Shown: positions 8,404 to 17,682, counted from the first letter of the stretch. The stretch is 64,000 bases of DNA from Mariniphaga sp041687255 (GCA_041687255.1 JAWLCL010000012.1:1-64000); one strand, 5' to 3'. Notes: generated from the sequence alone by a model not told the origin. Program-made: numbers and translations.

Positions 8404-9087
8404 TTATTTTTTTCCTGTGAGCAATTTGTTGCAAAAAGAATGGAGAAGATGAATGTCTCCTTCTTTTAACATACTGATTCGTTCGAGAAAACGCGGGTAG
8501 ATTGCAGAGTCTTCTTTAAAGCCTGCTTCCTGAAGAAGAGTTCCGGCTTTTTGGTAAGCTGAATTAAAGCTTTCTTCATCCTTGTCGGGCAAGGCTGTCG
8601 TGGTACTGTATTCTATTTTTGACAATTCCCAGGCATAAAGCATTACCGCCTGTGCCAGGTTCAGTGACGGAAAGGTGGTTTTCATCGGCACGGTTGTTAC
8701 CAGGTGGCACAGTCTCAGCTCCTCATTGCGCAATCCTGATTCTTCTCGTCCGAATACAACAGCTATATTTTTTATTGTACTCCCTTTCGAGTTCACAATT
8801 TCCGGCAACTGATGCAAAGGATGGTAATCGTATTTTACACTGCGGTTTTTTGCAGTGGTTCCAATAATAAAATCAAAATCAGCAACTGCCTCCTGAAGGC
8901 TTGAAAAGACTTTTGCATTTTCCAGGATTTCACCTGAACCATGTGCCAGCCAACGAGCCGGATCGCTGAGATGGTTGCAGGGGTTTACCAGAAGCAGGTT
9001 GTTAAACCCCATTGTTTTAATTGCGCGGGCAGCGGCTCCTACATTTTCAGGTGTGGAAGGTTCCACCAATACAAATGAAATGATCAT
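8404..9087 (-). CDS. trmJ: TrmJ-like RNA 2'-O-methyltransferase (SPOUT/TrmH family)
   Basis: 227 aa. SPOUT motifs are intact: ISFVLVEPSTPENVGAAARA (motif 1), IAVVFGREESGLRNEEL (motif 2, SAM knot), and TFPSLNLAQAVMLYAWEL (motif 3). The length and the order match TrmJ/LasT, which methylates C32/U32 of tRNA. The C-terminal about 70 residues form a helical tail as in that family. Specificity for tRNA rather than rRNA is inferred from similarity. It is read as a single gene upstream of the ECF operon. Confidence 0.82.
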   Translation of the reverse strand: MIISFVLVEPSTPENVGAAARAIKTMGFNNLLLVNPCNHLSDPARWLAHGSGEILENAKVFSSLQEAVADFDFIIGTTAKNRSVKYDYHPLHQLPEIVNSKGSTIKNIAVVFGREESGLRNEELRLCHLVTTVPMKTTFPSLNLAQAVMLYAWELSKIEYSTTTALPDKDEESFNSAYQKAGTLLQEAGFKEDSAIYPRFLERISMLKEGDIHLLHSFCNKLLTGKK

Positions 9088-9171
9088 AAGGATTATTAAT
9101 AAAATATAAAGATGAAGGTAAAGAGAAAATTGTGTGAAAGGAAATACAGGGAATCTAAACGTAAAAACCGG

Positions 9172-9879
9172 TTACAATGAATTGTAATAAATAACAAGTT
9201 CCCTTAACGCTTCTATATTGCCCGGTCTTATCTTGTTGTTTTTTATGTAAGCATTTATATCTTTCCCCTTGTGGCTGAAAATGTTTTGGAGGTCTCTCTT
9301 TTTTGATATAGGTTTTGCTGCCTCCTTACCAATCCGGATATAATATTCATCAGCTTTTCTGATAAATCTTGCAGGTTGGGCTGCCTTATAAGCCCCTGCA
9401 CTCTGTGCCTGCTCCAGGATTACTTTTTGCCTGCAATACAGGGAAGCTTCACCTTTTTCCAGAACTTCCAAAAAGCTCTTTGACACTTTTGTTGAAGCCT
9501 GAATTGGTATGTATTCTATCTTGCATTCTCCAATTTCAATTTTTTCTATGACTTCAGGTGTGGCAATTGCAAATATTTGTCCTTCAGCGTTCCGGAATTC
9601 AACCTGGTCATTATATATGTTGTACCGAAGCGGAACGGCCACAAACTTTGTTTTTGAAGTGGTATACACAGTGCCTTCAATAAAATCATCGTTTAAATAA
9701 GCTGACCCCCGGACATCATTGGCAGAAGAGTTGGCACTTATTGCTGCAGTATTTGATTTGTGGTGAAGATAAAAATCAAAGGCATGCCTGATTTCATATA
9801 CCGACTGCATTTTTGACTGAGCGCTTGAATAAGTTATACAGGTAAGCGCAAATAAAAGAACGCACAATAACTTTTTCAT
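9172..9879 (-). CDS. Secreted protein of unknown function
   Basis: 235 aa with a clear signal peptide (KKLLCVLLFALTCITYSSAQS). The mature part is mixed alpha/beta. It includes ARFIRKADEYYIRIGKEAAKPISKKRDLQNIF and a C-terminal KAYIKNNKIRPGN-like stretch of the kind seen in many secreted Bacteroidota proteins of unknown role. No catalytic motif is recognised. It is monocistronic between the Rnf operon's 3' end and trmJ. Confidence 0.7.
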   Translation of the reverse strand: MKKLLCVLLFALTCITYSSAQSKMQSVYEIRHAFDFYLHHKSNTAAISANSSANDVRGSAYLNDDFIEGTVYTTSKTKFVAVPLRYNIYNDQVEFRNAEGQIFAIATPEVIEKIEIGECKIEYIPIQASTKVSKSFLEVLEKGEASLYCRQKVILEQAQSAGAYKAAQPARFIRKADEYYIRIGKEAAKPISKKRDLQNIFSHKGKDINAYIKNNKIRPGNIEALRELVIYYNSL

Positions 9880-10010
9880 TTCATGCTGATTTTATTATTA
9901 CGTGCATAAAATTGGTAAAAGATACTGACATTCAAAAATTTCCTGAAAGAAATTCAGCAAATGTTCAATGAAAAGTACAATACAACTAAAAGACGGAACC
10001 CTGAAATAGG

Positions 10011-10583
10011 TTACACCAATCCCGAGAAACCCATAAATGCCATAGCAAGTATCCCGGCAGAGATAAGTGCTATAGGTGCTCCTTTAAGTCCTTTAGGAAC
10101 ATTTTGTAATTCGAGGTGCTCGCGTATGCCTGCAAAGAGTAAAAGGGCCAGACCAAAACCAAAAGCATTGGCAACGGCAAACACCACTCCTTCAACTAAA
10201 TTGTAGTCGGTTTGAATGGTTAGGATGGCCACACCCAAAATGGCACAGTTGGTTGTAATTAGAGGGAGAAAAATTCCAAGAGCCTGGTAAAGGGAAGGGC
10301 TCACTTTTTTCATTATTATTTCAACCAGCTGCACAAGGGAGGCAATTACCAGAATGAAAGCAATGGTTTGCAGAAATGATAATCCGAAAACATCAAGGAT
10401 ATAAACCTGTATCAGGTAAGTAACTATTGTAGCCAACACCATTACAAAAGCTACTGCAAAAGTCATCCCGATAGCAGTGGAAATTCGTTTGGAAACCCCC
10501 AGGAAAGGACAAATTCCCAGGAAGCGCATTAATACAATATTATTAACAAGTATCGCCCCTAAAACTATTACAAAGTAATTCAT
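10011..10583 (-). CDS. rnfA: Rnf electron transport complex subunit A
   Basis: 190 aa integral membrane protein of usual family length with six predicted helices. MNYFVIVLGAILVNNIVLMRFLGICPFLGVSK and NCAILGVAILT carry the conserved Cys of RnfA/NqrE that bind the membrane-embedded [2Fe-2S] cluster with RnfE. Last gene of the seven-gene rnf operon, 28 bp after rnfE. It takes part in ferredoxin:NAD oxidoreduction coupled to Na+ or H+ pumping. Confidence 0.96.
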   Translation of the reverse strand: MNYFVIVLGAILVNNIVLMRFLGICPFLGVSKRISTAIGMTFAVAFVMVLATIVTYLIQVYILDVFGLSFLQTIAFILVIASLVQLVEIIMKKVSPSLYQALGIFLPLITTNCAILGVAILTIQTDYNLVEGVVFAVANAFGFGLALLLFAGIREHLELQNVPKGLKGAPIALISAGILAMAFMGFSGLV

Positions 10584-10611
10584 TGTTCAGAATTTTTAAT
10601 CCGGTAATCAG

Positions 10612-11196
10612 TTAATTTTTTTTGACACGGTTTATTATAGCAACCAAATACCCCAGTACAATAAATGCTCCTGGTGCCAGAACAAACAAAAGGGAAACGT
10701 AATTTTCCGAGTAAATCGGGAAGTCAAAAAGTCTTCCGCTGCCAAGCAATTCACGCACACCACCAAGCAGGACAAGGGCAAAGCTGAAACCAAGACCCAT
10801 TCCCAGTCCGTCAATAGCCGCTTTACCTATGCTGTTTTTGGAAGCAAATGCTTCGGCGCGGCCCAGCACGATGCAGTTAACAACAATAAGCGGGATAAAT
10901 ATACCCAGGCTTTTAAATAGCGAAGGGAGATAGGCTTCCATTACCAATTCCACTACCGTTACAAATGCTGCTATAATCACAATAAAGCTTGGAATACGCA
11001 CTTTATCGGGAATCTGGGATTTTATTAGTGAAACAACAATATTGGCCATAACAAGCACAAATGTAGTTGCCAGCCCCATTCCCAATCCGTTAATTGCTGA
11101 GGAGGTAACTCCCAGAGTAGGGCACATTCCCAACAGCAGCACAAAAACCGGGTTTTCCTTTATAAATCCTTTGGTAAAATTTTTCCACTGATTCAT
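10612..11196 (-). CDS. rnfE: Rnf electron transport complex subunit E
   Basis: 194 aa membrane protein homologous to RnfA with inverted topology. NPVFVLLLGMCPTLGVTSSAINGLGMGLA and IVVNCIVLGRAEAFA carry the two conserved Cys that share the [2Fe-2S] cluster with RnfA. Start ATG at 11196, 9 bp after rnfG; same order (D-G-E-A) as in other Bacteroidota. Confidence 0.96.
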   Translation of the reverse strand: MNQWKNFTKGFIKENPVFVLLLGMCPTLGVTSSAINGLGMGLATTFVLVMANIVVSLIKSQIPDKVRIPSFIVIIAAFVTVVELVMEAYLPSLFKSLGIFIPLIVVNCIVLGRAEAFASKNSIGKAAIDGLGMGLGFSFALVLLGGVRELLGSGRLFDFPIYSENYVSLLFVLAPGAFIVLGYLVAIINRVKKN

Positions 11197-11205
11197 TTTC
11201 TTCTT

Positions 11206-11817
11206 TTATTGGGTTACTGCATTTGCAGTAGTTGCATTCCTATTTTTTTGATAAGCATCGTAAGCCCTTTCAAGAGCTTCCAAAAAAGCACGTGAAGTAA
11301 TGGTAGATGCAGTTATGGCATCAAAATCTCCGCCATCTTTCGATACCTTAAAGGAGTGGGTTTCGGGGCTTTTACCGATTACATTTTGTTTGGGTTTCTG
11401 CTCATCCTTGAACCATACATTCATTTTTGAACCCAAACCCGGAGTCTCTGCATGTTCCAGAACCTCAAAGCCTGATATATTTCCGGAACTGTCAATACCT
11501 GTCATTATAGAAATGTAACCGCTAAAACCGTTGTTGGTAAATGTTCGTATGGCTACTCCTACACGTTCCTCTCCTCTGTACGCCGGGAAAAACTCAAGGC
11601 TGTCGTCAGAGGATGGAATTGCTATTTTATACGATTCACCCAATCGATCGAAATCGGGAAGCACTTTTTCAATGGCCTCATTTTGCGCCTTTATTTTAGC
11701 CATTTCAATGGCTTCCTTTGTCATATCGTAAACAAAGCCCAAGGTGGCAGCTGCTATAAAGGTGACAGCAAAAAGCGTTAACACCATATTAATAAACGTT
11801 GATTCGCGTTTTGCCAT
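11206..11817 (-). CDS. rnfG: Rnf electron transport complex subunit G (FMN-binding)
   Basis: 203 aa. One N-terminal membrane helix (MVLTLFAVTFIAAATLGFVYD) precedes a periplasmic FMN-binding domain. The flavinylation motif is visible as DAITASTITSRAF, with the Thr that carries covalent FMN; ETPGLGSKM is also typical. The start at 11817 (MAKRESTF) is chosen because GGAGG lies a few bases upstream; a Met at 11832 would overlap rnfD. Covalent FMN attachment needs ApbE, which is not in this window. Confidence 0.95.
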   Translation of the reverse strand: MAKRESTFINMVLTLFAVTFIAAATLGFVYDMTKEAIEMAKIKAQNEAIEKVLPDFDRLGESYKIAIPSSDDSLEFFPAYRGEERVGVAIRTFTNNGFSGYISIMTGIDSSGNISGFEVLEHAETPGLGSKMNVWFKDEQKPKQNVIGKSPETHSFKVSKDGGDFDAITASTITSRAFLEALERAYDAYQKNRNATTANAVTQ

Positions 11818-11818
11818 T

Positions 11819-12799
11819 TTATTTCCCTCCAAATCGTTTAGGTTTCACATAATTGTTAATGAGTGGTGTAAACGCATTCATTATAAGAATGGCAAAGGAG
11901 ATCCCTTCAGGATATGCACCGAACATGCGGATACTGATGGTAATAATACCTATACCGGCTCCAAATATCAGCTGGCCTTTAGGCGTCATTGGGGAGGTTA
12001 CCATATCGGTTGCCATATAAATAGCTCCCAGCATTAATCCGCCTGTCAGAATGTGATAAAGCGGGTTAACGTAATTCTGCGGGTCGATGAGCCAGAATAA
12101 AGCCGCAATGGCAGCCACTGTGCCTACCACTGAAACCGGAATGTGCCAGGTTATTACTCTTTTGAACAGCATATAAACTCCTCCAAGAATCAGCAAAAGG
12201 GCCGAAATTTCTCCCAAGGAGCCACTCATTTGCCCCAGTAACATATCAGTCGATGAGGGAAGCTGTTGGGAAATTTCCGACACCGGAATTCCCGAGGAAA
12301 TTCCTTCTTTTATAATTCCAAGTGGTGTGGCTGTTGTTAATCCGTCAACTTCCTGTTCCCTTACCACAGGCCAGGCAGTCATTTGTACCGGGAAGGAAAT
12401 CAACAGGAATACCCTTCCCACCAGTGCAGGATTAAAGATGTTGCTTCCTAAACCTCCAAACGACAGTTTGCCAATTCCAACTGCCGCAAGTGCACCAATA
12501 ATCATAATCCACCAGGGTAAACTGGCAGGAACATTAAAAGCCAAAAGGATGCCGGTAATCAATGCGGAACCATCGGTTACCATGGGTTTAACTTTCATCA
12601 GGTATTTTTGAATTAAATATTCAAAAGCCAGACAAGCCACAATGGCAATAAGTGTAACCCTCAGGGCATCAAGTCCAAATACAAAAACCGACCACAGCAG
12701 TGCCGGTATCATGGCATAAACCACCCTGTACATTATTTTGCTGGTTGTTTCAGCTGAATGAACATGGGGTGATGGTGAAACGGTAAAAATATTACTCAT
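11819..12799 (-). CDS. rnfD: Rnf electron transport complex subunit D
   Basis: 326 aa, about nine to ten membrane helices. FTVSPSPHVHSAETTSKIMY at the N-terminus and FGGLGSNIFNPALVGRVFLL and ATDMVTSPMTPKGQLIFG are hallmarks of the RnfD/NqrB family that holds flavin in the membrane. It is part of the ion-pumping core. 56 bp lie between it and rnfC, and the next gene follows directly. Confidence 0.96.
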   Translation of the reverse strand: MSNIFTVSPSPHVHSAETTSKIMYRVVYAMIPALLWSVFVFGLDALRVTLIAIVACLAFEYLIQKYLMKVKPMVTDGSALITGILLAFNVPASLPWWIMIIGALAAVGIGKLSFGGLGSNIFNPALVGRVFLLISFPVQMTAWPVVREQEVDGLTTATPLGIIKEGISSGIPVSEISQQLPSSTDMLLGQMSGSLGEISALLLILGGVYMLFKRVITWHIPVSVVGTVAAIAALFWLIDPQNYVNPLYHILTGGLMLGAIYMATDMVTSPMTPKGQLIFGAGIGIITISIRMFGAYPEGISFAILIMNAFTPLINNYVKPKRFGGK

Positions 12800-12855
12800 T
12801 TTCAGTCTTTGAGTTTAATTTTTTTTACCCGGCTTTAAGCGGGGTGGTTGAATAG

Positions 12856-14187
12856 TTATTTATTTCTTGAACGTATTATTTGTCCTACTTTTCCTTTACC
12901 AAAGCGGATGTAGTCGAGCAAAGGCCTGTTGGACGGGCAGGTATAACTGCATGAACCACATTCAATGCAGTCCATTATTCTTTCTTCCTCACACCGGTCA
13001 AAAATTTGCTTTTCGGAAAGAGTCATCATAAGATAGGGCTCCAGACCCATAGGGCAAGCCGAAACGCACCTCGAGCACCTGATGCATGCCAGCACATTGT
13101 CTCTGTGTGATTCTTCCGAAGGCATCAGCAAAATACCTGAGGTTCCTTTGGTGACAGGTACATCTATAGAAGCCAGAGCCCTGCCCATCATAGGGCCACC
13201 GCTTATTATCTTACCTGTTTTTTCCGGAATTCCACCCGCCGCTTCCAGTAAAGCAGAAGTGGGGGTCCCGATGCGAACACGGAAGTTTGAAGGTTTCGCT
13301 ACATTTTTTCCTGTTATGGTTACCACCCTCTCAAACAGTGGTTTATTTTTCTGGATGGCTTCATACACTGCAAATGCTGTCCCTATGTTGTTTACAACTG
13401 CACCTACGGCAATTGGCAATCCACCTGAAGGAACCTCTTTTCCGGTGACTGCTTTTATGAGTTGTTTCTCTCCTCCCTGCGGATATTTTACTTTAAGCGG
13501 AGTGACTGAAATTCCGGAATATGCTTTTGCTTTCTCTGAAAGTATCTTTATAGCATCGGGTTTATTATTCTCAATTCCTATAACTGCCTTTTCTACTTTA
13601 AGCGCTTTCATCAGCAGGCGAATGCCGGTTAGCACCTCGTCCGGCTTTTCAAGCATCAGCCTGTGATCGGAGGTCAGATAAGGTTCACACTCCACACCGT
13701 TGATCAGCAATACTTCTGCCTTCATTCCTTTTGGAGGAACCAGTTTAACATGTGTGGGGAAAGTAGCTCCACCAAGCCCTACGATACCGGCTTCCTGGAT
13801 CTTTTTAACAATGGTTTCACTGTCGAAATCAAATTCTTTTACCAGAACTTCGCTCCGATCGATATCTTCAATCCATTCGTCTCCCTGCACATCAATGAAT
13901 ATGCCTTGTTTCGGGTACCCTGAGCTATCGGCTTGAAAGTCGACACGTTTAACGGTGCCAGAAACCGATGAGTGAATATTGGTGGAAACAAAGCTACTGC
14001 TTTTGGCAATCAGTTGTCCTACTTTTACCGCATCCCCGCGCTTTACTACAGGTACGGCAGGACCGCCTATGTGTTGAGCTACAGGTATAAACACTGTAGC
14101 AGGCAGGGGCAGAACTTCAATGGGTTTACCCGATGATAACTTGTTTTCAGGTGGATGTACCCCACCAATTTTGAACGTCTTTAACAT
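12856..14187 (-). CDS. rnfC: Rnf electron transport complex subunit C (NADH/flavin and 4Fe-4S)
   Basis: 443 aa. An N-terminal sandwich domain (GGVHPPENK, 1-120) precedes the SLBB/NuoF-like NADH/FMN region (EAGIVGLGGATFPTHVKL, GVECEPYLTSDHRLMLE). The C-terminus has two ferredoxin-type clusters, CIRCSRCVSACPMGL and CIECGSCSYTCPSNRPLLDYIR. This is the compact RnfC form without the long repeat tail of gamma-proteobacterial RnfC. It is the site of NAD reduction in the complex. Confidence 0.96.
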   Translation of the reverse strand: MLKTFKIGGVHPPENKLSSGKPIEVLPLPATVFIPVAQHIGGPAVPVVKRGDAVKVGQLIAKSSSFVSTNIHSSVSGTVKRVDFQADSSGYPKQGIFIDVQGDEWIEDIDRSEVLVKEFDFDSETIVKKIQEAGIVGLGGATFPTHVKLVPPKGMKAEVLLINGVECEPYLTSDHRLMLEKPDEVLTGIRLLMKALKVEKAVIGIENNKPDAIKILSEKAKAYSGISVTPLKVKYPQGGEKQLIKAVTGKEVPSGGLPIAVGAVVNNIGTAFAVYEAIQKNKPLFERVVTITGKNVAKPSNFRVRIGTPTSALLEAAGGIPEKTGKIISGGPMMGRALASIDVPVTKGTSGILLMPSEESHRDNVLACIRCSRCVSACPMGLEPYLMMTLSEKQIFDRCEEERIMDCIECGSCSYTCPSNRPLLDYIRFGKGKVGQIIRSRNK

Positions 14188-14189
14188 TC

Positions 14190-15053
14190 TTAATTATTTT
14201 GCAGTACGGTTTTTTCTTCAACTTTTACTTTTCGTGGCGGAAAATTCTCTTCAATTATGGAACCTGTCGGACAAACAGGAACACACTTGCGGCAAAGTTT
14301 GCACTTGTCGGAATCAATGAATGCCAGGTTGTTTTTAATTGTAATTGCATCAAACTTACATTCCTTTTCACATTTGGTACATCCGATGCATGCTACTTCA
14401 CAGGCTTTCCGGGCAACGCCTCCCTTATCCTGGTTCATACAAGCCACCACAACCTTTCTGTTCCTTGGACTCTGCTTTCTCAGCTCGATAAGGTTTTTCG
14501 GACAGGCATCAACACAAGCTCCGCAGGCAACACATTTATCGTCAATTATTTTTGGGACACCCAAATCGGAGCGCAATTCAATAGCATCAAAATCACAAGC
14601 ATCAAAACAATCGCCGTATCCGAGGCATCCCCACTGGCAATCGGTTTCGCCACTGTATACCGATGCCGCTATGGCACAGGTAGAAGCGCCTTCGTATTGG
14701 CTGGTTTTGGGACGGTGATCACAGGTGCCGTTACAACGGATAAATGCAATCCTTGATTCCTTTTTTACCGGTTCCAGTCCCAATATTGCGGCTACCTCTG
14801 TCATTGTTTCGTTACCCCCAACAGGGCAATTTAAATCATCTAAACTGGACGCTTTTACACAAGCCTCGGCAAATGCCCTGCATCCGGCATATCCACATCC
14901 CCCGCAGTTTGCTGCAGGTAGTTTTTCTTCTACTTCATCGATCCGAGGATCTTCATATACATAAAATTTCCGGGATACAAAATACAGAACTACTGCTGCG
15001 GCAGTTCCAATAATACTTAAAGTAGCTATTGTATATATAATAGTAATGCTCAT
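14190..15053 (-). CDS. rnfB: Rnf electron transport complex subunit B (ferredoxin-like)
   Basis: 287 aa. One N-terminal membrane helix (ITIIYTIATLSIIGTAAAVVLYFVS) is followed by the 4Fe-4S domain of the ApsB/RnfB type (ANCGGCGYAGCRAFAEAC) and further ferredoxin clusters (CVACGACVDACPKNLI, CIGCTKCEKECKFDAI, CKLCRKCVPVCPTGSI). It is the entry point for electrons from reduced ferredoxin. It overlaps the rseC end by 4 bp. Confidence 0.96.
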   Translation of the reverse strand: MSITIIYTIATLSIIGTAAAVVLYFVSRKFYVYEDPRIDEVEEKLPAANCGGCGYAGCRAFAEACVKASSLDDLNCPVGGNETMTEVAAILGLEPVKKESRIAFIRCNGTCDHRPKTSQYEGASTCAIAASVYSGETDCQWGCLGYGDCFDACDFDAIELRSDLGVPKIIDDKCVACGACVDACPKNLIELRKQSPRNRKVVVACMNQDKGGVARKACEVACIGCTKCEKECKFDAITIKNNLAFIDSDKCKLCRKCVPVCPTGSIIEENFPPRKVKVEEKTVLQNN

Positions 15054-15475
15054 AACTTATGCGATTCTTCAAGTTCAAATTTGAAAACCTTTTTTAAGAA
15101 GCCACGAAAGAAATACAATGTTATATAATAAGGGGCCAAAACGCCTAAAGCCGATAGCCCTGCCAGTAACTCATTGCCTGTAATTGAAAAAACGGTTATC
15201 AAAACTGTTAAAACAACCAAAAAGGGTAATACATAACCGTAAAACAAAGCATGAAATCCCAATGATTCCCGAAATAAAACAGAAACTTCCTGTCCGCAGG
15301 AATAACAGCCTTCATAATGCGTTATCTCAACCTCCTTTTCCCGGACATCAGCCATTGTGCATGCTCCGTTCGCATGACAGGAAGCGCATGCCGATTGGTT
15401 CATTATGCTGACAATCAAGGATGAACTGTTAACTTCTTTTACAAATGCCTTATGCTTGATCACTTTTTCCTTCAC
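15050..15475 (-). CDS. rseC: SoxR-reducing system protein RseC
   Basis: About 141 aa. An N-terminal Cys-rich beta domain (SACASCHANGACTMADVREKEVE ... CYSCGQEV) precedes two membrane helices (ALFYGYVLPFLVVLTVLITVFSI; LLAGLSALGVLAPYYITLYFF). RseC heads rnf operons in many Bacteroidota and is thought to support assembly or regulation. The frame extends to a TTG at 15502, but this lies inside a -7 box (TAAATTTG, 15507-15500), so a downstream start such as GTG at 15475 or 15463 is preferred. First gene of the rnf operon. Confidence 0.85.
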   Translation of the reverse strand: MKEKVIKHKAFVKEVNSSSLIVSIMNQSACASCHANGACTMADVREKEVEITHYEGCYSCGQEVSVLFRESLGFHALFYGYVLPFLVVLTVLITVFSITGNELLAGLSALGVLAPYYITLYFFRGFLKKVFKFELEESHKL

Positions 15476-15499
15476 TCCTGATTTGCTATTTAAAGGTGG

Positions 15500-15507
15500 C
15501 AAATTTA
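15500..15507 (-). promoter_or_regulatory. rnf operon promoter, -7 box
   Basis: TAAATTTG on the minus strand matches TAnnTTTG. It would start transcription near 15493, placing the rseC start downstream of it. The nearest TTTG upstream (15536-15533) is 25 bp away, longer than the usual 19-21 bp, so the -33 box is uncertain. Confidence 0.5.
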
Positions 15508-15818
15508 TAGATTTATTTTAATGCCGACATGACAAAATACCTTTTTTCGAACATGTGCAGCCAATTTAGAAAAAATCTAATCTATTTGGGATGGATTCCG
15601 GCTTCTGTTGGTTTGTAAAACATTGATATTCAGAAAAAACAGGTGTGGCATGTGAAGCAGCAACAGCAACAGTCCAATGGTTTACATCAAAATACGCTTT
15701 TTAAACCGATAAATATATCTTTTTCGGGGTACAGTAAATTATTTTATAAAAAAAGGAAGATCTAAATTAATCATTGTCAAATCATTATTTTTTTTAACGT
15801 TTTATAATGCCAGAAATA

Positions 15819-15850
15819 TTTGCAAATGACAACCAATACTTTTACATTTG
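15819..15850 (+). promoter_or_regulatory. Bacteroidota promoter of the 6S-like RNA (TTTG - 20 bp - TACATTTG)
   Basis: TTTG at 15819-15822 and TACATTTG at 15843-15850 are 20 bp apart, which is the -33/-7 arrangement of housekeeping Bacteroidota promoters. No reading frame follows. The predicted start is near 15855, upstream of a structured RNA ending in a U-run. Confidence 0.8.
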
Positions 15851-15855
15851 ATACA

Positions 15856-16088
15856 TAAACAATGAGTTCTTTAAATAAAAAGATAAGAAATTATCCGCAT
15901 CGATTCAGCAGTTGGTAAACTCAACAGAAATTATTAAACCGAGTTAGCTCAACGGTTGCAAGAACAGGCCTCGTAGTCCCGACGCATGTCGGGGTGAGTC
16001 GAAAGACCATTGGAAGTTCGAACAGCCGGGCGCTCAAATCCTGTTAATCAGGGGTTTTACGCAAACGGAATTGATGCGGATTTTTTTT
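15856..16088 (+). ncRNA. ssrS: Candidate 6S RNA (structured regulatory RNA)
   Basis: The region has its own promoter and ends in eight U. A 14-bp closing helix (15893-15906 with 16068-16081, one G-U) encloses 161 nt. Inside it lie CGGTTG/CAGCCG (15953-15958, 16023-16028) and GAAC/GTTC (15962-15965, 16016-16019), separated by a symmetric 3x3 internal loop. The apex hairpin CCCGAC-GCAT-GTCGGG (15978-15993) is exactly at the midpoint of the closing helix. Two unpaired stretches between the closing helix and the inner helices form a central bubble, each with a small hairpin (GTTG..CAAC; CCTG..CAGG). This rod with a central bubble is 6S RNA architecture. No other function is suggested. The 6S label is inferred from shape; the Bacteroidales-1 motif may be the same family. 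The terminal U-run overlaps the lnt stop. Confidence 0.65.
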
Positions 16089-17682
16089 ATTCCTTTATGA
16101 AGCTTTTTACGATCAGGAACAGCCCCAGCAAGGCGCCTGCAAACATAGAGATGCGGGCAATGTAATCTCCATAGCGCACATAAAAAGTTATCTCATCATT
16201 TAAATTTATTTCTCCGGCAATTGCCGTTTCAGTCCACCAGGGTGTTTCCTGAAAGGCTTCACCCCGCTGATTTATAAATGCTGAGATACCGGTATTTGCT
16301 GCCCGGGCAATGCTCCGCCTTGTTTCAATTGCACGCAGCCGGGAGAAGGAAAAATGTTGTTTGTACCCTGGCGTATTGCGCCACCAGCCATCGTTGGTAA
16401 TCACCACAATCATTTCTGCTCCTTTCCTGACAAATTGTGACAGGTATCCCCCAAAGACCGATTCGTAACAGATTACCGGCGCCGCCTCAAGGCCTTTTGT
16501 AAGGATGAGATTGGAGGGTTCTTCCATTTGTCCCAGACTGCCGGTTGTTCCTCCTAAGTCGAAAACCACATCGTTTAACAGCCAGAGGTATCTTCTTAGT
16601 GGCATCTTTTCTACACCAGGTACCAGTATTGACTTATGGTAAAACTGTTGTTCATCATGCTGACCTACAAAAACTGCCGAATTATACACATCGTAATAGG
16701 TTCCGTTTGATTCACGGGCAGTAGATGAGGCGCTGTCTTTTCCCGGATAGATATTATGAGTGGAGGCGCCAAATATTAAATCTGTATTCGGGTATTTTGA
16801 CAGCCAATCGTTCAGCTGATTGTACAAAAGATTATTGCTCAACCGGTCAATATTCCAGTCGGGCCAGCGCTCGAATAATGTTTCAGGACCGATTACCAGA
16901 TCGGTTTTTTCGGTTGTTTTTTCCTCTGCCAGCTCAATAAACCTCTGAAGTTTTTCTTCCTCTGCCTGAAAATCATACTGCTCATTATAAGGATCAATAT
17001 TTGGCTGAACAATAACCACGTTCAACGGATTGCCTTTTTCAACATAAGAATTAAAGATACTGTAGGAAATGATTACCGGTGCTGCTATCAGCACAATTAA
17101 AACAGATGCCGGATAAATCAATTTTCTTGCAGAACGACGGATGGTATATGTTACAAACATCCTGAACAGCAAAATATTTATTGCCAGCACCCACAAGGTT
17201 CCGCCAAGGGTACCGGTATATTCATACCACTGTATTATTTTTATATTGTTGGCAAATCCATTTCCGATATTAAGCCAGGGCCACTCAATGTCCCAATGGT
17301 AGTGAAAATATTCAAAGGAAATCCAGAAAACGACCAATGCAATATAACCCAGATTTGGTTTGAATCTGCGACGGGCTGCATGTCCCAGCCACCAGACCAA
17401 CGACATTAAAAATGAGTTTGCCAGAATGGCTAGCATTGCCCCTACAACAGTGGCATAAGCAATCCACCATGTAGTTATGCCGTTCCACACCAGAAAGGTA
17501 AGTAAAGCATATCCCCAAAACGATACACTTTTATAGTGTGCTTTATTGTCAACAAAATACTGGTCTATAAGCAACAAAGGGAAAAAAGCAAAAAATAAGG
17601 TCCACCCGGGCAATGAAAGCCACGCCAGACTGAGAAGCACCCCGGTCAATACAGAAAGCAGCAAACGAATTTTTCGGCTCAT
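16087..17682 (-). CDS. lnt: Apolipoprotein N-acyltransferase
   Basis: 531 aa. Six to eight membrane helices in the first about 205 residues precede a nitrilase-like periplasmic domain. The catalytic Glu is in DLVIGPETLFERWP, the Lys in the FYHKSILVPGVE segment, and the nucleophile Cys in APVICYESVFGGY, followed by ITNDGWWRNTPGYKQHFSFSRLRAIE. It N-acylates lipoproteins in the inner membrane after Lsp. Overlaps the 3' end of the 6S-like RNA convergently. Second of its likely operon with the 5'-nucleotidase halves is only 2 bp upstream. Confidence 0.95.
   Translation of the reverse strand: MSRKIRLLLSVLTGVLLSLAWLSLPGWTLFFAFFPLLLIDQYFVDNKAHYKSVSFWGYALLTFLVWNGITTWWIAYATVVGAMLAILANSFLMSLVWWLGHAARRRFKPNLGYIALVVFWISFEYFHYHWDIEWPWLNIGNGFANNIKIIQWYEYTGTLGGTLWVLAINILLFRMFVTYTIRRSARKLIYPASVLIVLIAAPVIISYSIFNSYVEKGNPLNVVIVQPNIDPYNEQYDFQAEEEKLQRFIELAEEKTTEKTDLVIGPETLFERWPDWNIDRLSNNLLYNQLNDWLSKYPNTDLIFGASTHNIYPGKDSASSTARESNGTYYDVYNSAVFVGQHDEQQFYHKSILVPGVEKMPLRRYLWLLNDVVFDLGGTTGSLGQMEEPSNLILTKGLEAAPVICYESVFGGYLSQFVRKGAEMIVVITNDGWWRNTPGYKQHFSFSRLRAIETRRSIARAANTGISAFINQRGEAFQETPWWTETAIAGEINLNDEITFYVRYGDYIARISMFAGALLGLFLIVKSFIKE

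Noticed and set aside
15935..16030. tRNA-like words (GTTAGCTCAACGGTTG and GTTCGAAC) in the 6S-like region suggested a decayed tRNA or tmRNA
   Set aside because: No acceptor or anticodon stem closes, and the same bases pair better in a long rod with the closing helix at 15893/16068.
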